Source of the DNA: Argentina anserina
Lineage: Eukaryota > Streptophyta > Magnoliopsida > Rosales > Rosaceae
Assembly: GCF_933775445.1 (NCBI RefSeq)
Contig: NC_065876.1
Location: 28,768,001 to 28,832,000, forward strand
Length of the DNA: 64,000 nt
Direction of reading: 5' to 3'
Notes under the pieces: model-generated
Database searches by the model: none
The model's input: only the letters and a program-made list of their open reading frames with translations
Told to the model about the DNA's origin: nothing
Shown here: piece by piece, positions 35,182 to 45,699 of the stretch
Layout: each line of letters opens with the position of its first letter
How positions within the stretch are numbered: the first letter of the stretch is position 1
Program-made: the position numbers and the translations under genes

Positions 35182-35373
35182 TTAATTTCCAATGGGCTTT
35201 AGTCCCATTCCCTTCGATGATTTTTCAACTAACTCTCTGATTAACCCTTTGGTTAAAGGATCAGTAATATTATCTTTAAACTTTACATAGTCTATAGAGA
35301 TAACTTCAGTTGAGAGTAGTTGTCTAATGGTATTATGTCTTCGACGAATGTGTCTAGACTTACCATTATACAT
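35182..35373 (-). pseudogene. Copia RNase H C-terminus (element 3)
   Basis: Encodes GKSRHIRRRHNTIRQLLSTE and FKDNITDPLTKGL, the end of copia RNase H (normally S.RKSRHIR.RH...R......I....V....N.ADPLTK.L). Separated from the RT frame by stops between 35380 and 35740. Confidence 0.9.
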
Positions 35374-35739
35374 CTTGCTTTGTGCCCTGCTAATTGCATA
35401 TTAACTATCACAATGTATACCAATCGCAAGCACAGGTTTTGTCCATCTAGGAATGTCCTCTATGAACTGGCGTAACCATTCTGCTTCCTCTCCACATTTG
35501 TCTAGTGCTACAAACTCAGACTCCATTGTGGATCTAATTATAACTGTTTATTTTGAGGACTTCCAGGACAAGGCTGCACCTCTTAGCGTAAATACATATC
35601 CGCTAGTAGACTTTGAGTCTTTCATGTCAGATATTCAGTTCGCATCAGTGAACCCTTCTATAACAGCTGGGTATGATGTGTAGTGCAACCCATAGGTACG
35701 AGTATACCTTAGGTATTTGAGTACTTTTCCAATCGCTTG

Positions 35740-36783
35740 CTAATGCATAGCTCCAGGATTACTCGTGTACCTACTTAGCTTATGAACCGCATAAGCTAGA
35801 TCTGGTCTTGTACAACTTGTTAAGTATATTAGACTCCCAATTATTCTTGAATACTCTAATTGAGAAACACTTTCACCTTTATTCTTGGACAAATGTAGAT
35901 TCATATCTATATGAGTTCTAACAATTCCAGGACCTTCCTTGCCAAAATTCCCAAGAATATTGTCCACATAGTGTGTTTGACTCAACACAAGCCCTTCTGA
36001 TGTTCTCGTAATTTTAATTCCTAAAATGACATCAGCAAGTCCCAAGTCTTTCATGTCAAACTTAGAATTCAACATGTCTTTAGTGGACTTGATCATCTTA
36101 TCGTTGCTCCCAACGATAAGCATATCATCCACATACAAACATAGAATGATATATCCATTTTCAGTGTCTTTGACATATACACACTTATCACCTTCATTTA
36201 TTCTAAATCCACTGGTGATCATGGCATTATCAAATTTCTCATGCCATTGTTTTGGTGCTTGTTTTAAACCATATAATGACTTAACCAATCTGCACACCTT
36301 CTTACTCTGAGAAGGTGCAGAAAAACCTTCTTGATGTTCTATGTAGATTTCTTCTTCTACATCTCCATTTAGGAAAGCTGTCTTTACATCCATTTGGTGT
36401 ACTTCAAGTTTGCGCAACGCTGCAATTGCAAGTACCATCCGTATGGAGGTTATTCTCGTCACAGGAGAATAAGTGTCAAAATAATCCAAACCCTCCTTTT
36501 GCCTATAGCCTTTAATAACAAGTCTAGCCTTGTATTTGTCTATTGACCCATCATCTTTTAATTTCTTTTTGAAAATCCACTTGGAAGTCAAAGGCTCACA
36601 CCCAGGTTGCAAATCCACTAATTCCCAAGTGTGATTTTGCATGATAGAGTCAACCTCACTTTTGATTGCTTCTTTCCACAGAGGACCATCAGTAGAGCTT
36701 ACTGCCTCTTTGAAGGTACGGGGATCACCTTCAACCATATATGACAGGAAGTTAGGTCCATAGGATTTTGCGGTGCTTGCCAT
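35740..36783 (-). pseudogene. Copia reverse transcriptase (RVT_2), long open segment of element 3
   Basis: A 347-codon open frame with nearly the whole copia RT: WKEAIKSEVDSIMQNHTWEL, SKWIFKKKLKDDGSIDKYKA, the motif A region MDVKTAFLNGDVEEEIY, SLYGLKQAPKQWHEKFD and the catalytic YVDD in LCLYVDDMLIVGSN. It then runs to SLIYLTSCTRPDLAYAVHKL at the start of RNase H. The catalytic aspartates are present, so this domain is well preserved, but the rest of the element is broken. The frame stops at TGA/TAG-type breaks on both sides. Confidence 0.92.
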
Positions 36784-36849
36784 TTTACTTCGTCTAGGTT
36801 CAACCTCAGCCTCAGACTCAGATTCGGACTCCGACTTAGATTCTTGATC

Positions 36850-37700
36850 CTAAGCATCATCAGTTTCAACTCGATTGTCTTCACGTGTCCGTTTAGAAGA
36901 ATTAAATTCCTCTCTAGACTTCCGTGGAAATACATTTTCAAAGAAAGATGCATTTCTCGATTCCATTATCCTATCCTTATGGATTTCAGGAATATTCGAA
37001 TCGTGGACTAGGAATCGATAAGCCAAACTATTATGTGCATATCCAATAAAGATGCAATCAACCGTTTTAGACCCATTCTTCACCGTTTTAGGTTTAGGAA
37101 TTTTCACTTTTGTCAAACATACCCATACTTTTAAGTATTTGTAGGATGGTTTTCTCCATTTCCATAACTCATATGAAGTTTTCTCTTCTTTCTTTTTGGG
37201 CACCTTATTTAAAAGGTAATTTGTCGTGAGAATCGCGTCTCCCCACATGTTGGGTGGCATCCCAAAACTGAGTAGCATAGCATTCATCATATCCTTTAGA
37301 GTACGATTTTTGCGTTCTGCTACACCATTGGATTGTGGTGAGTATGGAGCAGTCCTTTGATGTATAATCCCATTATGAGCACAAATCTCAGCAAATGACG
37401 ATTCATACTCACCTCCTCAGTCACTTCTTAGTGCCTTAATTTTCTTGATGAGTTGGTTCTCAACCTCATTTTTATAGAGAGTGAACTTCTCTATAGCCTC
37501 ACTTTTGCATTTTAAGCAAATACACATAGCAATATTTCGTGCTATCATCTATGAATGTAATAAATTATTTATTATTCCCTCTAGATAACGTTGATTTTAA
37601 ATCACACACATCTGTATGAATCAGATCAAGGGGTTGACTGTTTCTTTCAACACTTTGGAAGATGATCTAGTCAGTTTTGTCTCTACACAAGTTCACACTT
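36850..37700 (-). pseudogene. Copia integrase, partial (element 3)
   Basis: 37290-36850 reads MMNAMLLSFGMPPNMWGDAI then TNYLLNKVPKKKEEKTSYEL and VDCIFIGYAHNSLAYRFLVH, the C-terminal third of copia integrase. Further upstream (37700-37300) the minus strand continues integrase-like (GCTACACCATTGGATTGTGG-type QQSNGVAERKN region near 37320) but with stops and frameshifts. Confidence 0.85.
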
Positions 37701-38277
37701 GTGCATGTTAATTGACATATATTATAGTCTTCACTACCATAAATTAGGAAGACTCATCCATATAGGTGAAAAGCTAGTTTTTGACAATTGTCATTTTAAA
37801 CAATCCACCACCTATGTCTCTATATCAATTTCAGACAAAACACATTTTTCAACACTGAGTTTTATACTCAAACCTTAAGAACATACATCAATTTATTCGA
37901 TAAATTCAGTTTCGTTCTACAGATCAATCCAAAAACTTGGCTTGGTCATACCAAAGCTCTAAGTCATTTAGTCCCCAATCATAATCACTGACTTTTTCCA
38001 TGCTATCCTCTGATATCATACAACAGAGGTTCATGTCAGCAACCTCTTGAGTGACGGCTTCAATCAGGTTTGCCTCCCTCTTTTTGTTCCTCTTTGGTTT
38101 GTTGCAGTCGACAGACTTGTGACCAGTCTTGTCATAGTTGTATCACTTGCCTTCAAACCTTGGCTTCTTGGAGATGCCTCCTTTCGGCCCCAGCTTGGAC
38201 CCTTAATACTTGACTTTCTTGTTTTTGGAACTTTGACCATGTTCCATCATGTTTGCCTTGGTAGAGATGCCATTGAT

Positions 38278-38982
38278 CTATGCTTTCTTTTCGGATCCTC
38301 GGTTGTCTTCCTCAATGCGAAGCCTAACCTCTAGATCCTCCATGGTCATTTCCTTTTGCTTGTGCTTCAAATAATTCTTGAAATCCTTCCAAGCAGGTGG
38401 TAACTTTTCAACAGCACATGCCACTTGAAAACTTTCACCTAGCTGCATTCCTTCAGCGTGAATCTCATGCAGGATTAGCTGAATCTCAGAGAATTGACTT
38501 ATCACGGTCTTTGAATCTACCATTTCATAATCAAGGAAGTGGCCCACGATAAACTTCTTGGTGCCGGCATCCTCGGTCTTATATTTTTTCTCCAAGGATT
38601 CCCATAGCTCTTTTGCCGTTCCCATGCTAATGTACACATTATACAATGAGTCGGCTAGACCATTCATGATATAATTCCTACATGAGTAGTCAGAATTATT
38701 CCATGCATTCACAGCAGCAATCTTTGCTTGATCGCCTTGGTCATCTTCCTTGAACTCAGGAGCATTCTCCGTCAGAAATTTTGCCAGATTCAGAGTGGTC
38801 AGATAAAACATCATCTTTTGTTGCCACCTCTTGAAATGCAAACCGTTGAACTTCTCAGGTTTTTCCGCATGGGATACTGAGACAGGTACAATGGGGGCAA
38901 CAGGCACAGTTGGCACCAAAGGTCCCTTGCCATTTCTAAAATTTTCTCCGTTAGTCATTTTCGGAAACTGAAACACACACAC
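38278..38982 (-). pseudogene. Copia gag (UBN2 type), element 3
   Basis: 234-codon frame: EKFNGLHFKRWQQKMMFYLT near the N-terminus, CRNYIMNGLADSLYNVYISM, AKELWESLEKKYKTEDAGTK, and MQLGESFQVACAVEKLPPAW near the end. This is a nearly complete UBN2 gag, with the likely start at MTNGENF (38958). The following zinc knuckle (about 38150-38105) is ruined: the first Cys is a stop and the second a Tyr in *YNYDKTGHKSVDC. Confidence 0.9.
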
Positions 38983-39090
38983 AAGGTGTAAGTTTTCTTG
39001 AAAATTTATAAAAAAAATATCGAATACAAATTATATAAGCAATATTAAAATTAAACGTCTTAAGAGATATCTAATTCGTTTTTTTAGCTT

Positions 39091-39232
39091 GAACACGAGA
39101 AGGTCATGATTATTCAAGTGAGATACCATGCAACTGTAACGGATCAAACAGAATGCGATACTTAAGTTTGGATCGAGAATGAAACGTCTGGCACATTTTT
39201 TCTAAGTTTATGAAACATGATATACCAAAGTG
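39091..39232. repeat. Second copy of the 33267-33412 duplicated unit
   Basis: TAGCTTGAACACGAGAAGGT...GTGAGATACCATGCAACTGT...GATATACCAAAG matches 33267-33412 (TAGCTTCAATGCGAGAGAGA...GATACCATGCATCTG...GATACCAAAT) along about 140 bp. Confidence 0.8.
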
Positions 39233-39451
39233 CATATTTTCTAAAAAGTTAGACACTGTTTACATAGTTTTCCGTTATTAGAATCGTACAGGAGGTTTGG
39301 TCACTAAGTCTTGTACTGTGCTTCCAAACTTTGTAGTGTAATGCTTTATTATCTTATTAAAGTTTTATATACACGCCTTTCATGTGTAAAAACTAAAAAT
39401 CCTGAAATAATACCCCAAAATAAAAATCTCAAATATTACAAACGCTAGGGT

Positions 39452-39530
39452 ACCCCAATTCTTTGAGTTTTGTTTTTGATACCCCCAATTCTTTGAGTTT
39501 TGTTTTTGATACCCCCAATTCTTTGAGTTG
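39452..39530. repeat. 30-bp tandem repeat, about 2.6 copies
   Basis: Unit (A)CCCCCAATTCTTTGAGTTTT + GTTTTTGAT at 39452, 39482 and a partial copy at 39512. Confidence 0.9.
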
Positions 39531-39549
39531 ACTATCACCTGCAGTAATG

Positions 39550-40020
39550 CTTCGGCTCATCAATCTGCATGTCATATTCAGTCTGAATTATTTAGTATGG
39601 GACCAATGAACATATTTAGAACTCCCAAGTCTACATTAACTCCCACTGAAATTCGGGAAATTGTTGGCTTCTTCAGATAGTTGACCGCCCTACCCCGACA
39701 TTGCCTGTGCAGTCAATTCGATCTGTCTCTAAATTTTTGAGTAAGTCCTGCACTACACATCTGATTTCGGCCAAACGCATTCTTTGTTGTATAAAAAGAA
39801 TTCTTGATCAAGAGTCACGACTTGTTTTTCCAGTCGAGAACGTGAACGCACACATCTTGAGTACACGGAACTCTGAAATTCTCGCCTTTATGAATCGGGC
39901 TATTTCGAATTTTATTGATCTCGATACTAACTTCATCCCTGAGTGCTCCAAAAAGTAGCCTACCATTGAGCTTGAATACCGATCTTTTTGTCATGCCGGC
40001 GATGAGACCACTTAGTTAGC
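39550..40020 (+). pseudogene. Copia RT/RNase H fragment on the plus strand
   Basis: The plus-strand frame at 39701-39958 contains SKFLSKSCTTHLISAKRILC followed by CIKRILDQESRLVF, the copia segment before RNase H (usually M..P...H..A.KRIL.YLKGT...GL.F). It is followed near 39957 by PTIELEYRSFCHAGDETT, matching STEAEYR.L....E. Frame breaks throughout. Orientation is opposite to copia element 3, so this is a separate relic. Confidence 0.7.
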
Positions 40021-40284
40021 CTTTAATATATGAACTGGGTGCTCGTATAAAAAATTTATTCTATTGCATTGTGGTAATCTTACTGCAACATTAAAAATAA
40101 ATAAAAACTTTCAGCAACAAAGTTTCCTGTTTGTCATATTTTGGAGATAACTTTCTTAGAAATCTGAGTATCGAGTAGCCTTTCTTAATTAACCTTAGTT
40201 TATATATAACCTTCACTTTAGTTACATCCGAATCATCTGAAAATTTGAGTACACAAATACGAGGTGTTCTTACTACCAAGCTAG

Positions 40285-42796
40285 TCATTTTAGCTTGAGA
40301 AACCCTGCAGTTGCAGAATCCAAAAATTCCTCAAGTCTTTTTGCTGCAGAAGATAAAGTCTGATCGCTTTTACAGAATGCAAACCTGATGTATCTATCCT
40401 GATAGCTAAAACCCTCCTGAGCAAGTTTCTCCACATATGAGTCTGCATGAAAAAAGCCACATCCTGGCACAGCCACTACTCCCGCTTGTTGTATTAAGTT
40501 TCTAACAAATTGTACCTGAAAACATGTAACATTATCACTTAAACAACTACAATGAATACAATATGCAAGAAGCATGCAGACATGCAATTAACTCTGACAA
40601 AGAAATGAAACTTCTTAATAACATCCCAACAACATAGAAGACAAGCATACATCAGAAACTGGACACTTTTGAGGTAGCTCGGCAAATAAAAAGAATGCAC
40701 CCTGAGGCTTAAAATGAATCTTGAATCCAATTCTGCCAAGAAAGTTGATGATGTAGTCTCTCCTTGATTCATAATCCTGAGCATAAGAAAGATTACTGTA
40801 AATAATGGAACGTCTTTATCAATTGTTCAACACACAAATAATTGAGCTACTATACTTTCCATGAAACTAACAAAATTAAAGACCTTACACTTCTCAATGA
40901 TTCAAAGTATTCAGGGGGACTTCTTAAAGCAGTCAAAGCAGCTTCTTGGAAAGGTGCTGGTGCAGAATCTGTAACTTTAACATGAATATTTCTGATAGCA
41001 CAGGCAATACAGGCTGGAGCAATTGCCCATCCCACTCTCCATCCTGATAGACAAAATTCAAGGTTCCAAAAATAAACAGTGAGATTCTAATAACTTTGGA
41101 GTACAAAGCAACCTTTCAGCTGTGCATGAGAAGCAATGAGGAATGGCCGAACGTAATCTAGTAACAAGCATAATAGAATTGAAGGAAAAGATAGCTATGA
41201 CCTGTGACACTATACGTTTTAGATAAGGATGATGTTATAATGGTCCGCTCTTGCATTCCTGGCAACGACGCAAGGGACGTATGCTTCTCACTGTCAAATG
41301 TGATATGTTCATATACCTGAAGATTCAAAAGAAAATTTTCTGAAAGTTAGCAGTAAAACTGTACGGTATTTGCAACTTAAATTTTAATTTTATTTAGGAG
41401 GCTGAACAAATATCTGCTGTCATATATATATATATGAATGCTTGATTAATTTGTTACCGCAGCAAAACAATATCGTACCTCATCTGTTATAGCTAGGCAA
41501 TTCCTGATTCGACATTCTCCAGCAATAATGTCAAGTTCAGCTTTTGTGAAAACTTTGCCAGTTGGATTGTGAGGACTGTGCAAAGTTTACATCAATAAAC
41601 CTCGTAATGTCATATTGCTTTATTTACAGATCCGTACAACAACTAATATTTAATCCTTTAGTAAAAGAGTAGGGAATATTATATATTTGTACTGTAAATT
41701 CAAGTTAGAATAAATTGAAAAAAAATAGTGACCGAACATGTAATCTATATGGATGATGAACTTGCAAAACAGTCATAACATAGGTACGAATGACTTCTAA
41801 CCTGTTAAGTACTACAGCTTTTGTTCTCCGAGAAAAAGACTTCATGAGTTTTTTAGGGTCCAAGGTCCAATGAGGTGGATTAAGGGGCACATATACCTAA
41901 GATATTCCATAATTGTATTGACAAAAGTAAGTACAAGTTTATACGATCAATGCATATTGCATGCCGGCAATGATAGGTAATAAAAGACAGTGATATAAGA
42001 TGCAGAGAGGCTTACTGGGACTCCCCCAGCCATCTTAATACACCCCTCATATGTTTCATAACAAGGGTCAAACAGTACAACTTCATCCCCATTGTCTATA
42101 ACTACCAAACAGAAGACGAAAACAATATATCACTACATATGAACCACAGTTATTAAACCAATTGAAAAGGAAAGAAATTAAGTGTCTGGGAAATGTAGGA
42201 AAATTACCAGCAAATGCTGCTGCAGCAAATGCTTCAGTTTGGCCGCAACAAATAGCTACATCAGTTAGAGGGTTGACATCCAATCCGTGCATTTGGTTCA
42301 TTATGTCTGCCACGTGGTTACATATTCCTTGTACGTGCCTGAGTTTAAAAGTAAACATTGGAGGTCAAAGCTTTAGATAGAACTTGGAGATTGGAGTCAT
42401 TTTTTTCAGTCATTGTGAGACTCTCCTTAATTACAGTAACATTAGAGGTCCGTTGAATTTAATTATATACATAACATATCAATGCTACCCAAATGAGGAT
42501 GGGCCGGTAAAAAAAACTCAAATAAGCACACATTAATGCCAGAAAGCAATTTCAAAAACTTGTTTGTTGGAGAAACTGTAGAAGCCCAAATAGAAATATA
42601 AAAACCTGTACTGATTGGAGTCGGAATTGATAGCTGAAATGGCAGCGTCTTTGATGTGGGAAGGTGCAGGGAAGTCGGGAAAACCTTCGGCAAGGTTGAT
42701 GGCGTTACATCTTTGAGCAAGATGAGACAGTTCTTGAATTGGTGATGCTGTGATACTCTTTGCCACACTCGATAACATGTCTCGTCTCTCTTCCAT
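40285..42796 (-). CDS. PLP-dependent class I/II aminotransferase, 406 aa, nine exons
   Basis: Exons on the minus strand: 42606-42796, 42208-42338, 42016-42095, 41802-41896, 41479-41575, 41202-41316, 40889-41043, 40651-40776 and 40285-40515. All introns are GT-AG and the joined frame is open for 1221 nt including TGA. Aminotransferase fold type I: INLAEGFPDFPAP near the N-terminus, SPHNPTGK (residues 166-173), TDEVYEH (196-202), SSLSKTYSVTGWRVGW with the Schiff-base Lys at 231, and YIRFAFC with the carboxylate-binding Arg at 374. The pattern fits the kynurenine aminotransferase / glutamine transaminase K / methionine aminotransferase (YbdL-like) group; exact substrate cannot be read from sequence. 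The length is normal for the family. There is no obvious transit peptide (starts MEERRDMLSSVAKS), so cytosolic location is likely. All key residues are present and the gene looks functional. It is divergent from the P-loop gene. Confidence 0.93.
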
Positions 42797-43611
42797 TGCT
42801 TATCTAGTTATCTCTCTCGCTCTGTGTATCTATCTCCACTACTTATGAAGAGAATATGTATTTTGTTAGACAAAATCGTTGTGAAAATAGATTAACACTA
42901 TACACGGTGCAAGGTTATTTAGAAATTAAATTATAAAATTTAAGAACAAGAAGGTAAAAACCAAAATAGGTGTGTGTAGTTGTAATTAACTAAACTAAAA
43001 GAGCTGCTGTGAATTTGGATCATTTTTTCAACCTAGGCCTAGGCTCTAACCATGGGCTCCCTCTTTAGCAGTTCGGTCCCTAATGTCCAAAACTCAACAG
43101 GCCCAAAAACAATTATGAAGTCGACAAATAAAAAAACACCGATTCAACGAAAGTACGTACCCGTTAGCAGCTGCGATGCGGCGATGCCCGTTATTTTTGG
43201 AAGACGTTACGAGTGAATTACCCACTTCTCGTAAAACCAAGTCTGGTGGAGTGGTGGATATATAGTGAAGGAAAGAGCTAGGAAGGAGCTTCGAATCTGT
43301 ACAGATGTGGTGCCCGTGACCCATATGGACCCTCATCCATAGCACTCTTTTGTCATCTATGTGACAATGATTCGTTGGCTATTTATTTCCCTTCCATACA
43401 ACAGTAATCTAACCAAGCGCGGCCACACTCGAAACCAATTATTGAGAGCTTCTTAATCGATCGGTTCATTGTTATCTCTTGTTCACAGCAGGGCACCAAT
43501 CTGGACTGTAGCTAAAAAGTAGAACGATCCCAGATAAGTTTTACAATATTATATAATTAGCTTCGATCAGGCTTCAGTTTTCAATTTATAATTAGTTAGA
43601 TTTATTGATCA
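42797..43611. promoter_or_regulatory. Shared upstream interval of two divergent genes
   Basis: 815 bp between the start codons of the aminotransferase (minus) and P-loop (plus) genes. It holds AT-rich blocks: TTATAAAATT near 42930, and ATTATATAATTAG near 43547, which may be the TATA region of the plus-strand gene about 60 bp before its ATG. The frame at 43094-43345 (minus) has no recognisable domain and I do not count it. Confidence 0.45.
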
Positions 43612-44176
43612 ATGAAGAATCATATGCATGTATGTAATGTGAGTAGTGACGATGAGAAGATCATAATTAGTGACGAGTCTTCCCGGGTGATATCATCAAT
43701 AGAGCCTTACTGCTGGTGGAGATCAGCGGCGGAATACGATGAGTATGTTAAGCTCAAGTTTGAAGGCGGCCTGCCAGACGTGTCAAGGCTGACACCAAGG
43801 ATAAGAGTGTTCAAAGAGTTGGAGAGATTGGCTTTGGTTGCTAGTGGCACTACTGCAGGTACTCATGAATTTCATTCTCATTACAGTGACGGTGTGAATG
43901 AACTCCGCCACAAGCTCCTCACTTACCGATCAGGTGATTTCTGGATGCCTACCGGAGGAATTAGTAAGGACAATATGGACATTCCACCAGTGGCCACTAT
44001 TCTCTTGGTCGGCTTCTCTGCTTCTGGCAAGAGCTCGCTTGTCAATTTAATGTATAGTGTTTTGGGTCGCTCTGGACTCGTACCTTTTGCTCAAACGTCC
44101 TCCTCCTCAGGTAGTACTCCTAGCTAGTATATAAACTGAATCTGTTATCAATCTTATTTGTTTACTTTAATTTGGA

Positions 44177-44226
<50 letters not shown>

Positions 44227-45203
44227 ATTGATTGTTGTTCGTGCGTGTATATGCTTGTATATAGGAAGTGGTAGAACTAAGCTTTTGAAAGAGCACAATG
44301 TGGTGAGGTCTTTGCACAGTGGGTTCTGTGTGTACGACTCACGGGGATTCGATTACAATGAGATTGGTGAAACTAGTGTTGGTGAAGAACTGTCAAGTTG
44401 GATGAGTTATGGGATTCACCAGAACCAAAAATGCTTAAGATCAGGAGATTTGGACGACGTCCCTCATCATGATTTTGTAGGTGATGATATGCACGATGAT
44501 TTTCCAACCATGTCCAAATATAATTGGTCTTCTAACTTTGTGAGGAGGACAGTGAACTGTGTTATGGTGGTGGCTAACATGGCAGAGATCTACAAGGCGT
44601 TTAAAGCTGGTGATACTAAGCTAATCGAGGCCGCAAGACAGCTTTTCTGCTCGAGTGCTTTCCAAAATTGCGGTAAGTTAATGAGCTTAGCTATACATAC
44701 ATGGTGATGGTGTTATTGGTGTATTACTGTATATATATAATTTGAAATGAATATATATGATATACCGGCCGTTAATTTTCAAATTCCTGATTACTATAAG
44801 GTTTTTCTTATACGCAGATGATGAGAAGCCTATCCTGATATTGACACATGGTGACATGTTATCAACTGAAGAAAGGATTGAAGCGCGACTTAAAATATGT
44901 GGATGTGTGGGTGTCTCAGAGACGACCGGAGTATATGACATCGTGTGCCTTACAGAGTATGGATTTCTGGCAGAAGAATCAGACCCGATTTCAGCTTATG
45001 CCCTCGCAGAAGCAGTGTATAGAGCATTGCTCATATCGGACAGGACCCACTTACCAAAGAAAACACATCAGGACTGGGCATTGCTTGTACTATCCTGGAT
45101 TGTGTGCTTCATTGCTTCTCTCTTTGCTCTCATTGCTGAGATTTGCTTCAAACTGGGAGGACGTGGACGTCAGAGAGATCACAGCAGGCTACTCATGAAG
45201 TAG
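43612..45203 (+). CDS. P-loop NTPase with C-terminal membrane anchor, 430 aa, three exons
   Basis: Exons 43612-44110, 44265-44672 and 44818-45203; both introns are GT-AG in phase 1 and the joined frame is 1293 nt. Walker A is GFSASGKSS at residues 134-142. A G3/Walker-B-like DSRGFD begins at residue 191 (DxxG). A G4-like THGD lies at 312-315, after a beta-strand PILIL. The last 45 residues carry one strong hydrophobic span (about 390-415, WALLVLSWIVCFIASLFALI), then a basic tail GGRGRQRDHSRLLMK, consistent with a tail-anchored protein. The order P-loop, DxxG, xHGD suggests a GTPase-like protein, distantly recalling the vertebrate IFI44 type (SSGKSS...). Plants carry a poorly characterised family of such P-loop proteins; I infer nucleotide binding but no function. 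The N-terminal 130 residues match nothing I know. Confidence 0.88.
44179..44224. repeat. (AT)n microsatellite in intron 1 of the P-loop gene
   Basis: About 46 bp of alternating A/T, 40 bp before the exon 2 acceptor. Confidence 0.95.
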
Positions 45204-45699
45204 TAGTTAAATTAGATAGCTACTTTACCTGTGTTAAATTTGAATAGTTCAATTAATTAGTGGAATATATATTATTAATATTTATAAATGGGATTTTCTA
45301 AAAAGATTAAATGCCTCAGTTAACTGCATTGAAAACTCTGTCATCGAAACTAACAAGCTAGTGGCGATAATTTTTTATTAGAGGATTGAAACTAACAAAT
45401 GCAGAAGTTGATATACGGTTCTACCTCAGTTAGAATTTAGCACGTATTTCTCAACGTAATAATCTTATTTTAAATTTTGGACATCAACCCAACAATTTAA
45501 AGTTAGACCCAAAGAACCATCTTTTTGTTTCGTTGAGGTGGCGATGTACTTTATACAGTTTTACTTGCTTCGACTCTAAAGCCCAACCACATTAACATAT
45601 CACAGATGTAAAGAAATAAGCCTACTAATGATAGGCAAGTCCGGTACTAAGAGCCAACCTTGCAATTTTTCTGAGCAACAAAATTATATTCTCTAACAA
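45204..45699. other. 3' flank of the P-loop gene
   Basis: AT-rich, probable 3' UTR at the start; no gene or repeat recognised. Confidence 0.5.

Larger units (their letters stand above)
33581..39065 (-). mobile_element. Ty1/copia retrotransposon 3, 5'-LTR-less
   Basis: The 3' LTR is complete (33581-34604, TGTTAG...CCAACA) with a polypurine tract GTGGGGAAT (minus) next to it. Upstream on the minus strand lie RNase H (35373-35182), RT (36783-35740), integrase (37700-36850) and gag (38982-38278). No second LTR and no primer-binding site are found between the gag start and the duplicated flank at 39091, so the 5' end is deleted. The zinc knuckle and protease are also decayed or deleted. The right boundary is inferred from the flanking tandem duplication. 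Confidence 0.85.

Noticed and set aside
39066..39070. GATAT as the right target duplication of copia element 3
   Set aside because: It matches GATAT at 33576-33580, but the adjacent sequence (CTTAAGA) is not an LTR end and no 5' LTR exists; an AT-rich 5-mer can match by chance.
43094..43345. 83-codon minus-strand frame between the divergent genes
   Set aside because: No recognisable domain; most likely promoter DNA.
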